A stretch of 64,000 bases of DNA from an uncultured Gammaproteobacteria bacterium (GCA_913058135.1 CAJXPR010000001.1:24113-88112), one strand, 5' to 3'. Numbered from the stretch's first letter, positions 39,893 to 51,396 are shown. Translations and numbers: made by a program. The notes: a model not told the origin generated them from the sequence alone.

Positions 39893-41347
39893 ATGGAGTG
39901 CGCTGATGGCGCAGAGCTCATTCTGCAACCGCTACCCTATCAGCGTGACAGCAGTGACCTGATTCGGTGTATCGCTGCCCTGCCCGGTGCTGCCTGCCTG
40001 GATAGCGGCCTCGGCGATCAGCCTGAAGGGCGTTTTGATATCCTGACCGCACTGCCCTCCCGTCAATTGCGTCTGCGCACAACAGCCGCAGCAGCCATCA
40101 GTGTTGAACATCGCTGGCGCCACGAATCCGACTGGCAGGTACTGCCGGCTCAGACGTGTATCTTTTCGGCCGCAGAAGCTCTTTTGCACGAGACAAAACC
40201 TGGTAGTTCCGCCGTTGCTGATCTGTCACATCTGCCATTTTGTGGCGGTGTCATCGCCTGTTTCGGCTACGAATCTGCGTCTACAGCATCGGCCGTTCCA
40301 GCGCAAGAAAACGGACTCGCCGCCTTGCTGCGGCAGACGCCGATTGCGACCTGTGGGCTTTACCAATGGGCCGTTATTGTCGATCACCAACGTGCATCCA
40401 CGGTACTGTTCATCCTGCCGGAATGCCCGGAGGAGATTCGCCAACAGGTTGTGCGAACACTGCAGAACAATGGCGGTGCTACGTCGCCTGTCGCTGATAA
40501 CTTCAGGCTGGTCAGCGCATTCCAGGCACAACTTGGTCCAGCTCAGTATGAGGCGGCGTTTGATCAGCTGAAATCCTACATTATCGCGGGCGACTGCTAC
40601 CAGGCCAATCTGGCGATCCCCTTTGTGGCGCGCTATCGGGGCGACCCGTTGCAAGTCTACCTGCGTTTACGACAGGCCAGCCGAAGCCCGTTCTCGGCTT
40701 TTATTGCCATGGATGATACGCAGGTATTGAGCCTGTCTCCGGAACGGTTTGTGTCGGTTCACGATCGTCAGGTTGTCACCCAGCCTATCAAGGGCACGCG
40801 CAGACGTTCGTCTGATCCGGTGGTCGACAGACAGCTCAGTGACGAGCTCCAGGCCAGCGACAAAGACCGGGCCGAGAATCTGATGATCGTTGACCTGCTG
40901 CGCAACGATCTGGGCAGTGTCTGTGAAACCGGGACAGTGCGCACCCGGGATCTGTTCAAACTGCACAGTTTCAGTCAGGTACATCACCTGATCAGCACCA
41001 TCACCGGCACCCTGCCGGCGAGCGTCAGCCCGTTCACCCTGCTCCGGCGATGTTTCCCGGGTGGCTCGATCACAGGTGCGCCGAAGATCAGGGCCATGGA
41101 GATCATTGCAGAACTGGAGCCACTGCCGCGCGCTGTGTATTGCGGCAGCGTTGCCTACTGCGACTACCGGGGCCACATGGACAGCAGTATCAGTATCCGC
41201 ACCCTGCTGTGCCAGCAGGACCACATATTCTGCTGGGGAGGCGGAGGTATCGTGGCTGACTCTGAGATGGCGCACGAATACCAGGAGGCGTTCGATAAAG
41301 TATCTGCCCTGCTGGACCTGGTATCGGCGCAGTCCGATCTACAGTAG
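39893..41347 (+). CDS. pabB: Aminodeoxychorismate synthase component I
   Basis: Chorismate-binding motifs (IKGTRRRS, LMIVDLLRNDLG, FPGGSITGAPKIRAMEII). Confidence 0.93.
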   Translation: MECADGAELILQPLPYQRDSSDLIRCIAALPGAACLDSGLGDQPEGRFDILTALPSRQLRLRTTAAAAISVEHRWRHESDWQVLPAQTCIFSAAEALLHETKPGSSAVADLSHLPFCGGVIACFGYESASTASAVPAQENGLAALLRQTPIATCGLYQWAVIVDHQRASTVLFILPECPEEIRQQVVRTLQNNGGATSPVADNFRLVSAFQAQLGPAQYEAAFDQLKSYIIAGDCYQANLAIPFVARYRGDPLQVYLRLRQASRSPFSAFIAMDDTQVLSLSPERFVSVHDRQVVTQPIKGTRRRSSDPVVDRQLSDELQASDKDRAENLMIVDLLRNDLGSVCETGTVRTRDLFKLHSFSQVHHLISTITGTLPASVSPFTLLRRCFPGGSITGAPKIRAMEIIAELEPLPRAVYCGSVAYCDYRGHMDSSISIRTLLCQQDHIFCWGGGGIVADSEMAHEYQEAFDKVSALLDLVSAQSDLQ

Positions 41348-41384
41348 CGCTCGGAGCGCTCTATAGTAGCGCTCTATAGTAACA
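41341..41384. repeat. Short direct/inverted repeat cluster in the pabB-thrH convergent junction
   Basis: AGCGCTC-G-GAGCGCT palindrome plus repeated ctatagtagcgct / ctatagta. Confidence 0.8.
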
Positions 41385-41991
41385 ACGCGCGGTTGCTGGC
41401 CTTGAGAAACTCCTGTTTGAGTTCTTCGTATTCATGCACGGCGGGGAATTGCGGAAACTCGCGAATCACATTGTCGGGCGCGCGGAACAGAATACCGGCT
41501 TCCGCCTCGGACAGCATGGTGGTGTCGTTGTAGGAGTCGCCGGCGGCTATAACGCGGTATTTCAGACTGTGGAAAGCCTTGACGGATTCGCGTTTGGGAT
41601 CTTTCTGACGCAAATGATAATTGACGATCATGCCACTGTCGTTACTCTCCAGGCGGTGGCAGAACAGCGTCGGGAATCCCAGCTGCCGCATCAGAGGCTG
41701 CGCAAATTCATAGTAGGTGTCAGACAGGATGACAACCTGAAAACGTTCACGCAGCCAGTCAACGAATTCGCGGGCACCGGGCATGGGAGCCATTCCGGAA
41801 ATCACTTCCTGAATGTCCGGCAGGCCCAGATTGTGTTCACGCAGAATGCGCAGTCGCTGTTGCATCAACACATCGTAGTCCGGGATATCGCGTGTGGTAG
41901 CCCGCAGCTCGTCAATACCAGTACGTTCCGCAAAATCAATCCAGATTTCCGGAATCAGCACACCTTCTAGATCCAGACAGGCGATCTCCAC
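41374..41991 (-). CDS. thrH: ThrH-type phosphoserine phosphatase / homoserine phosphotransferase
   Basis: MEIACLDLEGVLIPEIWIDFAERTGI; HAD motifs. Confidence 0.93.
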   Translation of the reverse strand: MEIACLDLEGVLIPEIWIDFAERTGIDELRATTRDIPDYDVLMQQRLRILREHNLGLPDIQEVISGMAPMPGAREFVDWLRERFQVVILSDTYYEFAQPLMRQLGFPTLFCHRLESNDSGMIVNYHLRQKDPKRESVKAFHSLKYRVIAAGDSYNDTTMLSEAEAGILFRAPDNVIREFPQFPAVHEYEELKQEFLKASNRALLL

Positions 41992-42226
41992 GCAAATACC
42001 TCGCTTCAGTGTTCATCAGTTCAGGGTCGGACAACATCGTTGCCAGTGCAAGGCGGCAATTTTATAGATACCAGGACCGACATACCAGCGTGGCAGTGTC
42101 TGTCGACTGACAAAAACGTGCATGCCATGCCTTTGCGCCCTACAATACGGCGTCAGCACTGGCCGGGCGCCGTCGCAGTGCCGCCGAATCACCATCAGAT
42201 GAACCGCAGAGAGTTAAAGGTTGCAC

Positions 42227-42949
42227 ATGATAAACGCCGAAAATATCCTTGAAATCAATGAAAAATTCAGCAGCATGGAGCCGAAGGAAATCCTGCGGCA
42301 GGTGCTCGCGGATATCCCCAATATTGTGGTTTCTTTCAGTGGTGCTGAAGATGTGGCTCTGGTGGTCATGGCGTGGAAACTGAAAAAAGATATCAAGGTA
42401 TTCACGCTGGATACCGGGCGTCTGCATGCGGAAACGTATCAGTTCATTGACAGGGTCCGGCAGGATTATGATCTTGACCTGGATTTTCTCTATCCCGACA
42501 CTGAAGCTATCCAGAAACTGACCAGTGACAAAGGCCTGTTCAGTTTTTATCAGGATGGGCATGAGGAATGCTGCTCGATTCGCAAGACCGAGCCGCTGCG
42601 CCGCAGGCTGGCAAGTGTGGATGGCTGGCTTACTGGCCAACGCAAGGACCAGAGCCCGACCCGTACCGATGTCCCCGTAGCACAATTGGACACCGGGTTT
42701 GCGGCGCCAGGCAAAACCCTGCTGAAGTTTAATCCTTTTGCCAATTGGCGCTCAAAGGATGTCTGGGACTATATACGGATGTTTGACCTGCCCTATAACC
42801 CGCTGCATGACCAGGGTTTTGTGAGCATTGGTTGTCAACCGTGCACCAGGCCCATCGGCCCCCATCAGCACGAGCGTGAAGGTCGATGGTGGTGGGAAGA
42901 GGCTACTGCCAAAGAGTGCGGATTGCACCGGGTCAATATTATCGGGTAA
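42227..42949 (+). CDS. cysH: Assimilatory adenylyl-sulfate (APS) reductase, Fe-S type
   Basis: [11 protein letters not shown], two Cys pairs ([18 protein letters not shown]) of the [4Fe-4S] APS reductase type. Confidence 0.93.
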   Translation: MINAENILEINEKFSSMEPKEILRQVLADIPNIVVSFSGAEDVALVVMAWKLKKDIKVFTLDTGRLHAETYQFIDRVRQDYDLDLDFLYPDTEAIQKLTSDKGLFSFYQDGHEECCSIRKTEPLRRRLASVDGWLTGQRKDQSPTRTDVPVAQLDTGFAAPGKTLLKFNPFANWRSKDVWDYIRMFDLPYNPLHDQGFVSIGCQPCTRPIGPHQHEREGRWWWEEATAKECGLHRVNIIG

Positions 42950-43937
42950 CCGTAGGCATACTGTGGAGTTCGGGCAGTACCGTATCGGAAAACAGCGAAT
43001 CTATTTCCGACTGATTGTGGCACTGGATGACCTGTTCTACTGACGGAGCGGACTGATGCCCGGCAAACATGCGCATGAATTCGATCATGTAGGCGCGCAA
43101 CAGGGTACCGCGGCGGAAGCCGATGCGGGTGATGCTGTAGTCAAACAGCGCATTGGCATTGAGTGCGACGAGGTCATCGTCCCGAAGCGGATCATAGGCC
43201 ATATTGGCGATAATACCCACGCCCAGCCCCAGACGGACGTAGGTCTTGATCACGTCAGCGTCAACAGCGGTAAACACCACCCTGGGGCTAAGGCCGGCAT
43301 TGCTGAAAGCAAGATCCAGCCGCGCGCGACCGGTAAAGCCGACCACGTAGGTAACCAGCGGATACGCTGCGACATCGGCCAACGTCAACTTTTCCAGCTG
43401 CGCCAGTGGGTGTCCGCGCGGCACCAGCACCGACCTGTTCCAGCGATAACAGGGCATCATCAGCAGGTCGCTGAACTTATCAATGGCTTCAGTCGCGATG
43501 GCAAAATCTGCCGCGCCCTTGGCGGCCATCTCGGCGATCTGGAGAGGCGTCCCCTGATGCAACTGCAGGGAAACGTCAGGGTATTTCCCGATGAATGCAG
43601 AAATGACCGGGGGCAGCACATATCGGCTCTGCGTGTGTGTGGTCGCAATGACCAGGCTGCCTGAGCTCTCGTCACAAAATTCCGCTGCCAGCCGGGCGAT
43701 ATTCTCGGTTTTCTGCAGCACCTCCCCCGCCATCGCAACGATCGCCTGACCGGCCTCGGTCATGCCTGCCAGATGCTTGCCGTTACGCATGAAAATTTTC
43801 ACTCCCAGCTCTTCTTCCAGCGCGAGGATCTGTTTGCTCATGCCGGACTGAGACGTGAACAGATGCTGGGCCGCTGCTGACACGCTGAGATTTTGGCGGG
43901 ACACTTCCCAGATGTAGCGTAATTGCTGCAGTTTCAT
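42939..43937 (-). CDS. cysB: LysR family regulator CysB
   Basis: [37 protein letters not shown]. Confidence 0.94.
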   Translation of the reverse strand: MKLQQLRYIWEVSRQNLSVSAAAQHLFTSQSGMSKQILALEEELGVKIFMRNGKHLAGMTEAGQAIVAMAGEVLQKTENIARLAAEFCDESSGSLVIATTHTQSRYVLPPVISAFIGKYPDVSLQLHQGTPLQIAEMAAKGAADFAIATEAIDKFSDLLMMPCYRWNRSVLVPRGHPLAQLEKLTLADVAAYPLVTYVVGFTGRARLDLAFSNAGLSPRVVFTAVDADVIKTYVRLGLGVGIIANMAYDPLRDDDLVALNANALFDYSITRIGFRRGTLLRAYMIEFMRMFAGHQSAPSVEQVIQCHNQSEIDSLFSDTVLPELHSMPTVTR

Positions 43938-43939
43938 GC

Positions 43940-44887
43940 TTACCCCTGCCTGCCGGGTGTGATGACCGGCTTGACATCCGCGAGGGGGGGCTCGTTGGCT
44001 ACACCATGCGGAACATGCCCCGTTGCTACGTGGTGACGGGCAGAATCACAATGTCCTTCCTGGTCATCAAAGAAAACGTCAGCATCAAACGCCTTGAGGA
44101 ATACCCCTTTGTCCATGCCGCCCAGGAAGAGCGATTCGTCAATTCGAATATTCCATGCCCGCAGTGTCCGCACCACCCGCTCATGGGCCGGGGCCGAGCG
44201 CGCGGTGACCAGACAGGTCCTGATCGGCGACTCGCCGGGTGCGAACTCCATTTGTAAATGCTGCAAGGCCGCCAGGAATGGTTTAAAGGGACCACCGGAC
44301 AAAGGTTGATTGGCTGATTGTTTCTCGCTGCGGGCGAACGCTTCGAGGCCCTCACTTTTGTAAATACGTTCTGCTTCATCAGAAAACAGCACTGCATCGC
44401 CATCAAATGCAAACTTGACTGTATCGTCGCTGGCCATCGCCGGCGCGGAAGGCAGAATGGTGGCCGCTGCGACCCCCTGCTCCAATGCGTGTCGTACATC
44501 CGCTCCATCCATGGACAGGAACAGATGGCTGTTAAAAGCGGAAATATAACGGTACGGGCTGGCACCGCCGGAGAACGCCGCACGGGTGATGGACAGACCA
44601 TAGTGTTCAATGGAGTTGAAGATGCGCAGGCCGGTATCGGCACTGTTTCTGGACAGCAGAATGACTTCGACCCGCTGGGTATTCAGCTGGCTATTGAGGT
44701 GCAGCAGTTTCTTGACCAGGCTGAAAGCGCCGCCGGGCTGAAGCGGCTCGCTTTCGTGGGCTATCTGATACTGTTGATATGCTTCCAGTCCCTGCTCTTC
44801 ATAAACCCGGTGACTCTCATCGAGATCGAACAGGGCACGCGACGATATGGCGATTACCAGCTTGTCGATATTCTTTTTGTCAGACAT
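43940..44887 (-). CDS. 5'-nucleotidase family protein (Pfam 5-nucleotidase)
   Basis: LVIAISSRALFDLDESHRVYEEQGLEAYQQYQ..., FAFDGDAVLFSDEAERIYKSEGL. Confidence 0.9.
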   Translation of the reverse strand: MSDKKNIDKLVIAISSRALFDLDESHRVYEEQGLEAYQQYQIAHESEPLQPGGAFSLVKKLLHLNSQLNTQRVEVILLSRNSADTGLRIFNSIEHYGLSITRAAFSGGASPYRYISAFNSHLFLSMDGADVRHALEQGVAAATILPSAPAMASDDTVKFAFDGDAVLFSDEAERIYKSEGLEAFARSEKQSANQPLSGGPFKPFLAALQHLQMEFAPGESPIRTCLVTARSAPAHERVVRTLRAWNIRIDESLFLGGMDKGVFLKAFDADVFFDDQEGHCDSARHHVATGHVPHGVANEPPLADVKPVITPGRQG

Positions 44888-44989
44888 GCAGCAAATCCTG
44901 TATGGCGCTGTTATTTCAGCGCTGTCGGGGTAGAATTCTACGCTGGAATCGCCGCGCAGGCAAAGCGGCCTGACGAGGAAAAAAACAAC

Positions 44990-46120
44990 ATGCAATCGCC
45001 ACATCCGGACACTGATGTTCACACCCAGAGAGCGCTGGTTCTGTCAGGCGGCGGTGCTCGCGCCGCCTATCAGGTTGGGGCTCTGCGAGGAATCGCGACG
45101 GTCCTGGGGAAGGATGCGCCCAATCCGTTTGCCATCATCTCCGGTACCTCTGCGGGTGCGCTCAATGCCGTTGGCATAGCCGCCCAGGCACACAAATTTC
45201 GCACCGGCATACGTATGCTCGAGTATGTCTGGGGAAACATGCGCAGCGATCAGATCTACAAGCTCGATTCTGTAGGCCTGATCAGCAGTGCGTCAAACTG
45301 GGTGTTTTCCGTGTTGTCCAACCGGCGCAGGCGGACACCGGCATCGCTGCTAGACAATTCTCCGCTGGAGAGTCTGCTGCAGGAAGTGCTGCGTCTGGAA
45401 CGCATCAACAGCAATATGGCCGCCGGCCATCTGGACAGCCTGGTGGTTACCGCCTCCGGGTACACCAGCGGTGAATCTGTCTCCTTCTTTCAGAGCACCC
45501 GGGATATACCCAACTGGCACCGCCCGCACCGGTTGGGTATCCGGACTGATCTTCGTCACCGGCACCTGCTCGCGTCCACCGCCATACCGACGCTGTTCCC
45601 GGCGGTGCGCATTAATCGTGAATTCTTTGGCGATGGCGCCATTCGACAGCTCGCACCCTTGAGTCCGGCAATACATATGGGGGCGCAAAAAATTCTCGCC
45701 ATTGGGGTCAGTGGCAGTTCAACCCGACGTCCGGCCAAAGGTGACCAGATCAATCATCCATCCCTCTCCCAGATTATCGGGCATGTGTTGAACAGCGCGT
45801 TTGTGGACACACTGGAAAGTGATATGGCAGTTCTGCGTCGTTACAATGCCATGATTCCCAATTGTCAGCCATCTGCACAGCTGGATGTGCGTCCAGTCGA
45901 ATTGTTGGATATTACGCCCAGCCTCGACCTTAACCGGATTGCTGAAGACCACTACAGCTCATTGCCTCGCTCCATCAGATTGTTCATCCGGGATACCAAT
46001 GCCAGTTCCATTGCCAGTCTGCTGATGTTCGAGAAAGACTATTGCCAGGAACTCATGGATCTGGGTATTGCTGATGCCATGGCCAAGCGCGAGCAGATCC
46101 GGGCATTTTTCCATGACTGA
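44990..46120 (+). CDS. Patatin-like phospholipase family protein
   Basis: ALVLSGGGARAAYQVGALRGI, ISGTSAGALNA (GXSXG). Confidence 0.95.
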   Translation: MQSPHPDTDVHTQRALVLSGGGARAAYQVGALRGIATVLGKDAPNPFAIISGTSAGALNAVGIAAQAHKFRTGIRMLEYVWGNMRSDQIYKLDSVGLISSASNWVFSVLSNRRRRTPASLLDNSPLESLLQEVLRLERINSNMAAGHLDSLVVTASGYTSGESVSFFQSTRDIPNWHRPHRLGIRTDLRHRHLLASTAIPTLFPAVRINREFFGDGAIRQLAPLSPAIHMGAQKILAIGVSGSSTRRPAKGDQINHPSLSQIIGHVLNSAFVDTLESDMAVLRRYNAMIPNCQPSAQLDVRPVELLDITPSLDLNRIAEDHYSSLPRSIRLFIRDTNASSIASLLMFEKDYCQELMDLGIADAMAKREQIRAFFHD

Positions 46121-46216
46121 TCGGTTTTTACGATTGTGTCATGACAGTGACACCGTTGTTGCACTAGACTTGCAGCAGCAAATTTACAACAGAGCTTATA
46201 AAGGAATCGCATCTGT

Positions 46217-47554
46217 ATGAAAGTCACAATTTTTGGCACCGGCTACGTCGGTCTGGTATCGGGAACCTGTCTAGCGGAGTCGGGGCATCAGGTGATGTGC
46301 ATGGATGTTGACGCAGCCAAAATCGCCAGGCTGCGGCAGGGCATCATTCCCATCTATGAACCCGGGCTGGAGCCAATGGTGGCTGAAAACAGCAAGCAGG
46401 GTAATCTTCATTTTACCGCTGATGCGGGCGAAGCGGTGGCATTTGCCGAACTGCTGTTTATCGCCGTTGGCACACCGCCCGACGAAGATGGCTCAGCCGA
46501 TCTGCAATATGTCCTGGCAGTAGCATCCGAGATCGGGCGCCTGATGACCGGCAACAAAACCGTTGTCACCAAATCAACAGTGCCAGTCGGCACCTCGGAA
46601 AAAGTTCGCGAAGCGGTTCAGGAGCAGCTCGATGCCCGGGGTTCGGCGCTCACTGTGCAGATAGCCTCGAATCCTGAATTTCTCAAGGAAGGGGCAGCCA
46701 TCAATGACTTCATGAAGCCCGATCGCATCATCGTGGGTACTGATTCGGCCCGGGTCCGCAAACAGATGGCAGAGTTGTATGCCCCCTTCAACCGTAACTC
46801 GGATCGCATGATTGTCATGGATATCCGTGCTGCTGAACTGACCAAGTACGCAGCCAACGCCATGCTGGCGACCAAGATCAGCTTCATGAACGAGATTGCC
46901 AACCTGGCGGAATTGCTCGGTGCAGATATCGAACAAGTGCGACATGGCATCGGCTCTGATCCCCGCATTGGTTACCAGTTTATTTATCCTGGTATCGGTT
47001 ATGGGGGATCCTGTTTCCCCAAGGATGTTCAGGCGCTAGAGCGCACCGGCCGTCAGCACGGCATGCAGATGAGTGTTCTGCAAGCCGTCGAATCGGTCAA
47101 CAACCGTCAGAAACAGCGACTGGTGGAATTGATCAGCCAGCATTATCAGGAAGGTCTGAAAGGCAAAATCTTTGCCATGTGGGGGTTGTCCTTCAAGCCC
47201 AAAACCGATGATATGCGTGAGGCGCCCAGCCGGGTCATCATGGAAGCACTGTGGCAGGCGGGCGCCATCGTTCAGGCTTATGACCCTGAAGCCATGCAGG
47301 AGGTTGAGCGTCTCTACGGCCAGCGCAGTGATCTGCGTCTGGTAGGAACACGTGATGCCGCTCTGGTGGGTGCCGATGCGCTGATCGTGTGTACTGAATG
47401 GCAGCACTTCCGTGCAGCCAGTTTTGACTGGCTGGCAGAAACATTGACAGACAAAGTCATATTCGACGGGCGAAATCTCTATGACCCGGAAACCGTAACG
47501 GAAGCCGGCCTGACCTACTACGCGATAGGACGCGGGGCCTCCCTGCGCCGCTGA
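46217..47554 (+). CDS. ugd: UDP-glucose 6-dehydrogenase
   Basis: [38 protein letters not shown]. Confidence 0.97.
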   Translation: MKVTIFGTGYVGLVSGTCLAESGHQVMCMDVDAAKIARLRQGIIPIYEPGLEPMVAENSKQGNLHFTADAGEAVAFAELLFIAVGTPPDEDGSADLQYVLAVASEIGRLMTGNKTVVTKSTVPVGTSEKVREAVQEQLDARGSALTVQIASNPEFLKEGAAINDFMKPDRIIVGTDSARVRKQMAELYAPFNRNSDRMIVMDIRAAELTKYAANAMLATKISFMNEIANLAELLGADIEQVRHGIGSDPRIGYQFIYPGIGYGGSCFPKDVQALERTGRQHGMQMSVLQAVESVNNRQKQRLVELISQHYQEGLKGKIFAMWGLSFKPKTDDMREAPSRVIMEALWQAGAIVQAYDPEAMQEVERLYGQRSDLRLVGTRDAALVGADALIVCTEWQHFRAASFDWLAETLTDKVIFDGRNLYDPETVTEAGLTYYAIGRGASLRR

Positions 47555-48241
47555 CTATTCGCCCGTCACCTGGTGATCCAGATGGGCCACCAGGTCGGCC
47601 GGCAGATCCAGGCGGTGGGCCAGCGCCTGGAGGTAGCTGCGTTCTGCCGGATGATCGACATCCAGCACTGATCGCGATACCAGATAGACCTCCGCTGCCT
47701 GCTCGATACCCTGGACCTGGCTGGCAATCTGCGCCAGGTCAGCGGGTTGACGCAGCGCGTCAAAAACAAATCCTTTGCTCTCGGAATCCAGGGACATCTT
47801 CTCTACCTGTTCAAAGATGTGGGTCTGCTCCTGGGCATCAATATGGCCGTCGGCCTTGGCTGCCGAAATCATGGCCATCACCAGGGTCAGTGCAAAGTTG
47901 CCGCCGTTTCCGGTGCTGGCAGTCTGCTGAGGCAGAAAGCGAGCATCAACGTGCCGCATGTCCTGCTCCGTGGCTACCGGCGCGGTTGCCACCTGCTTAC
48001 CTTGCTGCCAGTTCTGATAGGCCTTGAACGCCAGCGCGCCGGCGGCAGCCGTGCCACCGTAAGCCAGCATGCCGCCGCCCATTTTTCTGACTTTCTTGTT
48101 GCCCACCAGTAGCCCGAGCACGCCACCGGCGACAGCGCCTTTGACAAAACCACCACCGGTACCAGGTGCTTTGCCGGCACCCTGCCCGGCGCCGGCATTA
48201 CCGCCCATAAACTGTTCCAGGAATTTGTTAGCGTCTATCAT
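47555..48241 (-). CDS. DUF533/TerB-like inner membrane-associated protein
   Basis: Gly-rich N-terminus, C-terminal TerB-like helical domain (AMISAAKADGHIDAQEQTHIFEQVEKM). Confidence 0.85.
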   Translation of the reverse strand: MIDANKFLEQFMGGNAGAGQGAGKAPGTGGGFVKGAVAGGVLGLLVGNKKVRKMGGGMLAYGGTAAAGALAFKAYQNWQQGKQVATAPVATEQDMRHVDARFLPQQTASTGNGGNFALTLVMAMISAAKADGHIDAQEQTHIFEQVEKMSLDSESKGFVFDALRQPADLAQIASQVQGIEQAAEVYLVSRSVLDVDHPAERSYLQALAHRLDLPADLVAHLDHQVTGE

Positions 48242-48330
48242 GGTGACCTCACGGGAAGTGGCTTAAGCCTTGGATTGTATCCAAACAACAGTCGGCCACC
48301 AAGCTTTACTCGTGCTTCCCCGTTGCACCG

Positions 48331-49722
48331 TCAAAGTTTGCGCACGCGGAACGAACGGCCCTTCAGTTTGCCTTCACTGAGCTTGTTTTGCGCCAATCTC
48401 GCAATGTCATGACGTACAGCGACATAGGTACTGTTGTCGGTGACGGTGATCTTGCCAATCTGTTCAAAGGTGATTTCGTTACCATTGGTCAGCGCCCCTA
48501 CAACATCGCCAGGTCGCAGTTTCTGCTTTTTGCCACCGTCAATCTGCAGGGTACGCATGCTCGGGTACGGTGTCTTTATATCCAGCAAGGAAAGATCGGG
48601 TAATGGATGCGGATGTCTGACCGGATCGCCCGGCGCTGCCAGCCTGGAAATTTTGTGGGCATCAGACTCGGCAAACAGTGTACAGGCCAGACCGCGGCTA
48701 CCCGCCCTGCCGGTCCGCCCGATGCGGTGTATGTGCGTATCGGTGTCCCGGGCCGGATGATAGTTGACCACCAGGTCCAGGGCGTCGATATCGAGGCCCC
48801 GGGCAGCCACGTCTGTGGCGACCAGCACGGAAACGCTGTTGTTGCTGAACAGAATCAGCGTCCGGTCCCGGTCGCGCTGTTCCATGTCACCATGCAGGGC
48901 CAGAGCGCTAAAGTTGTTGTTCTGAAGCTGCTTGCAGACATCGTCGACATCACGTTTGGTGGAGCAGAAGACAAGTGCCGACTCGGGCCGGATCTGCTGC
49001 AACAACAACCGCAGGGCCGTCAGCCGGTCCATGTCGGCGCTCACTTTATGGAAATGCTGCTCGATACTCGAAATATCCTCATCCGCTTTCACCTCAACCA
49101 TCACCGGGTCGCGCATCATGCCCTTGGCGATGCGTTGTATGTCTTCGGCGAATGTGGCGCTGAACAACAGGGTCTGACGGGCGGCAGGAATACGCGCCAC
49201 GATAGCTTCAAGAGAGTCCTGAAAACCCATTTCCAGCATGCGGTCAGCTTCATCGAGTATCAGCGTGTCTACATCTTCCAGCTTCAGTGTGCCCTTGCGC
49301 AAATGATCTTCGATGCGGCCCGGTGTGCCAACCACGATATGTGCACCATGCTCCAGGGAGCCGATCTGTGGGCCGATTGGCGCGCCACCGCATAAGGTAA
49401 GCACTTTGACATTGTGCAGGCCGCGGCCAAGCTTGCGTATTTCCCCTGCCACCTGGTCGGCCAGCTCGCGAGTCGGGCACAGTACCAGGGTCTGGATACG
49501 GAAGCGTTTGACATCCAGCTTCTGCAACAGACCAAGTCCGAACGCAGCGGTCTTGCCAGAGCCGGTTTTACCTTGCCCGATGACATCACGTCCGGCCAGA
49601 ACTGCCGGCAGACTCAGGGTTTGTATTGGCGTCATTTGCTCGTAGCCGAGCGATGCCAGATTGGCGAACAGTTCAGGTTTGAGCTGCAGCGATGCAAAAT
49701 CGGTAGTCGATATCTTATTCAA
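48331..49722 (-). CDS. dbpA: ATP-dependent RNA helicase DbpA
   Basis: DEAD-box motifs (GKTGSGKTAAFGLGLL, LILDEADRMLEMGF, HRIGRTGRAG) and DbpA RNA-binding C-terminus; TTG start inferred. Confidence 0.92.
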   Translation of the reverse strand: MNKISTTDFASLQLKPELFANLASLGYEQMTPIQTLSLPAVLAGRDVIGQGKTGSGKTAAFGLGLLQKLDVKRFRIQTLVLCPTRELADQVAGEIRKLGRGLHNVKVLTLCGGAPIGPQIGSLEHGAHIVVGTPGRIEDHLRKGTLKLEDVDTLILDEADRMLEMGFQDSLEAIVARIPAARQTLLFSATFAEDIQRIAKGMMRDPVMVEVKADEDISSIEQHFHKVSADMDRLTALRLLLQQIRPESALVFCSTKRDVDDVCKQLQNNNFSALALHGDMEQRDRDRTLILFSNNSVSVLVATDVAARGLDIDALDLVVNYHPARDTDTHIHRIGRTGRAGSRGLACTLFAESDAHKISRLAAPGDPVRHPHPLPDLSLLDIKTPYPSMRTLQIDGGKKQKLRPGDVVGALTNGNEITFEQIGKITVTDNSTYVAVRHDIARLAQNKLSEGKLKGRSFRVRKL

Positions 49723-50332
49723 CTGCGCGCTCGATCGCGGAAATCCACGCTGGCCGATTCTGGTTGCGGCCGAGATAGGCCTCAAGTGTCGGATACTGCG
49801 CCGAGACGCCGAGACGCTTGGCCATCGATATCATGTAGCTGATGCCGATATCGGCGGCACTAAACGTGTCACCCAGTATGAATTCATTGTCCCCCAGTTG
49901 GGTGGCAATGTGGTTCATGTGCAGGGCAATCTCCTTGTCGCTGAACCCTTGTAAAAACTCGTGTGGCTGGCCGCTGCGCATCAGCAACATACGGATCAGC
50001 AAAGGTGTGAAAACCGACCCCTCGGGATAGTGCAGCCAGCGGGTGAACGTCCCCCACTGTTTGAGGTCCGAGCGCGGCGGGGAAAACCGGTTGTCCAGAT
50101 CAAATTTTTCCAGCAAATAGGAAGTAATGGCCCCTGACTCGGAGACAATCAGGCCGTCATCTTCGATAACCGGTGACTTGCCCAGTGGATGAATCTGCTT
50201 CAGATCATCCAGGGCGCGCATGGTCTTTGGATCGCGATGGTAGACTTTCAGTTCATAGTCAACGCCCAGTTCTTCCAGCAGCCAGACTGTAAAGATCGAA
50301 CGCCCGATGCGTAAATGGTGCAGAGTAATCAT
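49715..50332 (-). CDS. Glutathione S-transferase
   Basis: MITLHHLRIGRSIFTVWLLEELGVDYEL..., HPLGKSPVIEDDGLIVSESGAI. Confidence 0.93.
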   Translation of the reverse strand: MITLHHLRIGRSIFTVWLLEELGVDYELKVYHRDPKTMRALDDLKQIHPLGKSPVIEDDGLIVSESGAITSYLLEKFDLDNRFSPPRSDLKQWGTFTRWLHYPEGSVFTPLLIRMLLMRSGQPHEFLQGFSDKEIALHMNHIATQLGDNEFILGDTFSAADIGISYMISMAKRLGVSAQYPTLEAYLGRNQNRPAWISAIERAVE

Positions 50333-50343
50333 AAGGTTCTCCT

Positions 50344-51396
50344 TCAGACGTTAAAAAAATCGCGGTACCAGCGGACAAAATTGTCAATGCCCTGCTGGAC
50401 AGGCGTCGCCGGTTTATAGTCCATGTCCTCGACCAGGTCATCAACATCGGCAAAAGTGGCGGGAACATCACCGGCTTGCAAGGGCAGCATGGTTTTATTA
50501 ATGGGTTTGCCTATTGCTTTTTCGATGGCGTCAATAAAATCCATCAGCTTTACCGGGTTGTTGTTGCCGATATTGTAAACCCTGTACGGCGCTGAGGAAG
50601 ACCCCGGATCAGGTTGTGCCGGATTCCAGTCAGCATTGACGCGCGCCGGATTGTCAATAACACGCACCAGGCCTTCGACAATGTCATCAATATAGGTGAA
50701 ATCACGCAGCATGTTGCCATTGTTGAACACCTCGATCGGCTCTCCTGCCAGCGCCGCTTTGGTGAACAGAAACAGGGCCATGTCCGGGCGTCCCCATGGG
50801 CCATACACAGTGAAAAACCGCAGGCCGGTGGTGCGGATGCCGAACAGATGGGCATAGGTATGGGCCATCAGTTCATTGGATTTTTTACTGGCAGCATAAA
50901 GACTGATCGGATGGTCGACATTGTCGTGAGTGGAGAATGGCAGGCTTTCGTTGAGACCGTACACGGAAGAGCTGGATGCGTAGCAAAGATTGCTGACCCC
51001 GTGATGACGACAGGCCTCGAGAATATTGAGAAACCCTACGATGTTGGCGTCGACATAGGCACGCGGGTTTTCCAGGGAGTAGCGCACGCCAGCCTGTGCT
51101 GCCAGATTGCACACTGCATCAAAGCGTTCTGCCTTGAACAGTGCTTCAATCGCGCCGGCATCTTCAAGTTGCATACGAACAAACCGATAGCCGGACATTG
51201 TTTCCGATTGCAACAAGGTATTGAACGGGATGTCGGCTGACGTGATACCGGCCTTTGCAAGGCGACCATACTTGACCTTTGGGTCATAATAATCATTAAT
51301 GCTGTCCAGACCGACCACTTCATTGCCCCGGGCAAGTAACCGCAGTGCCAGATGCGAGCCGATAAATCCGGCCGTCCCTGTTATCAGAATTTTCAT
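50344..51396 (-). CDS. NAD-dependent epimerase, UDP-glucuronate 4-epimerase-like
   Basis: MKILITGTAGFIGSHLALRLLARGNEVVGLDSINDYYDPKVKYGRL, YAASKKSNELMAH, RFFTVYGPWGRPDMA. Confidence 0.93.
   Translation of the reverse strand: MKILITGTAGFIGSHLALRLLARGNEVVGLDSINDYYDPKVKYGRLAKAGITSADIPFNTLLQSETMSGYRFVRMQLEDAGAIEALFKAERFDAVCNLAAQAGVRYSLENPRAYVDANIVGFLNILEACRHHGVSNLCYASSSSVYGLNESLPFSTHDNVDHPISLYAASKKSNELMAHTYAHLFGIRTTGLRFFTVYGPWGRPDMALFLFTKAALAGEPIEVFNNGNMLRDFTYIDDIVEGLVRVIDNPARVNADWNPAQPDPGSSSAPYRVYNIGNNNPVKLMDFIDAIEKAIGKPINKTMLPLQAGDVPATFADVDDLVEDMDYKPATPVQQGIDNFVRWYRDFFNV

Noticed and set aside
47555-48241. Tellurite resistance operon
   Set aside because: Only a solitary DUF533/TerB-like gene; no terACDEZ neighbours
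48607-49395. 262-aa plus-strand ORF
   Set aside because: Antisense shadow of dbpA
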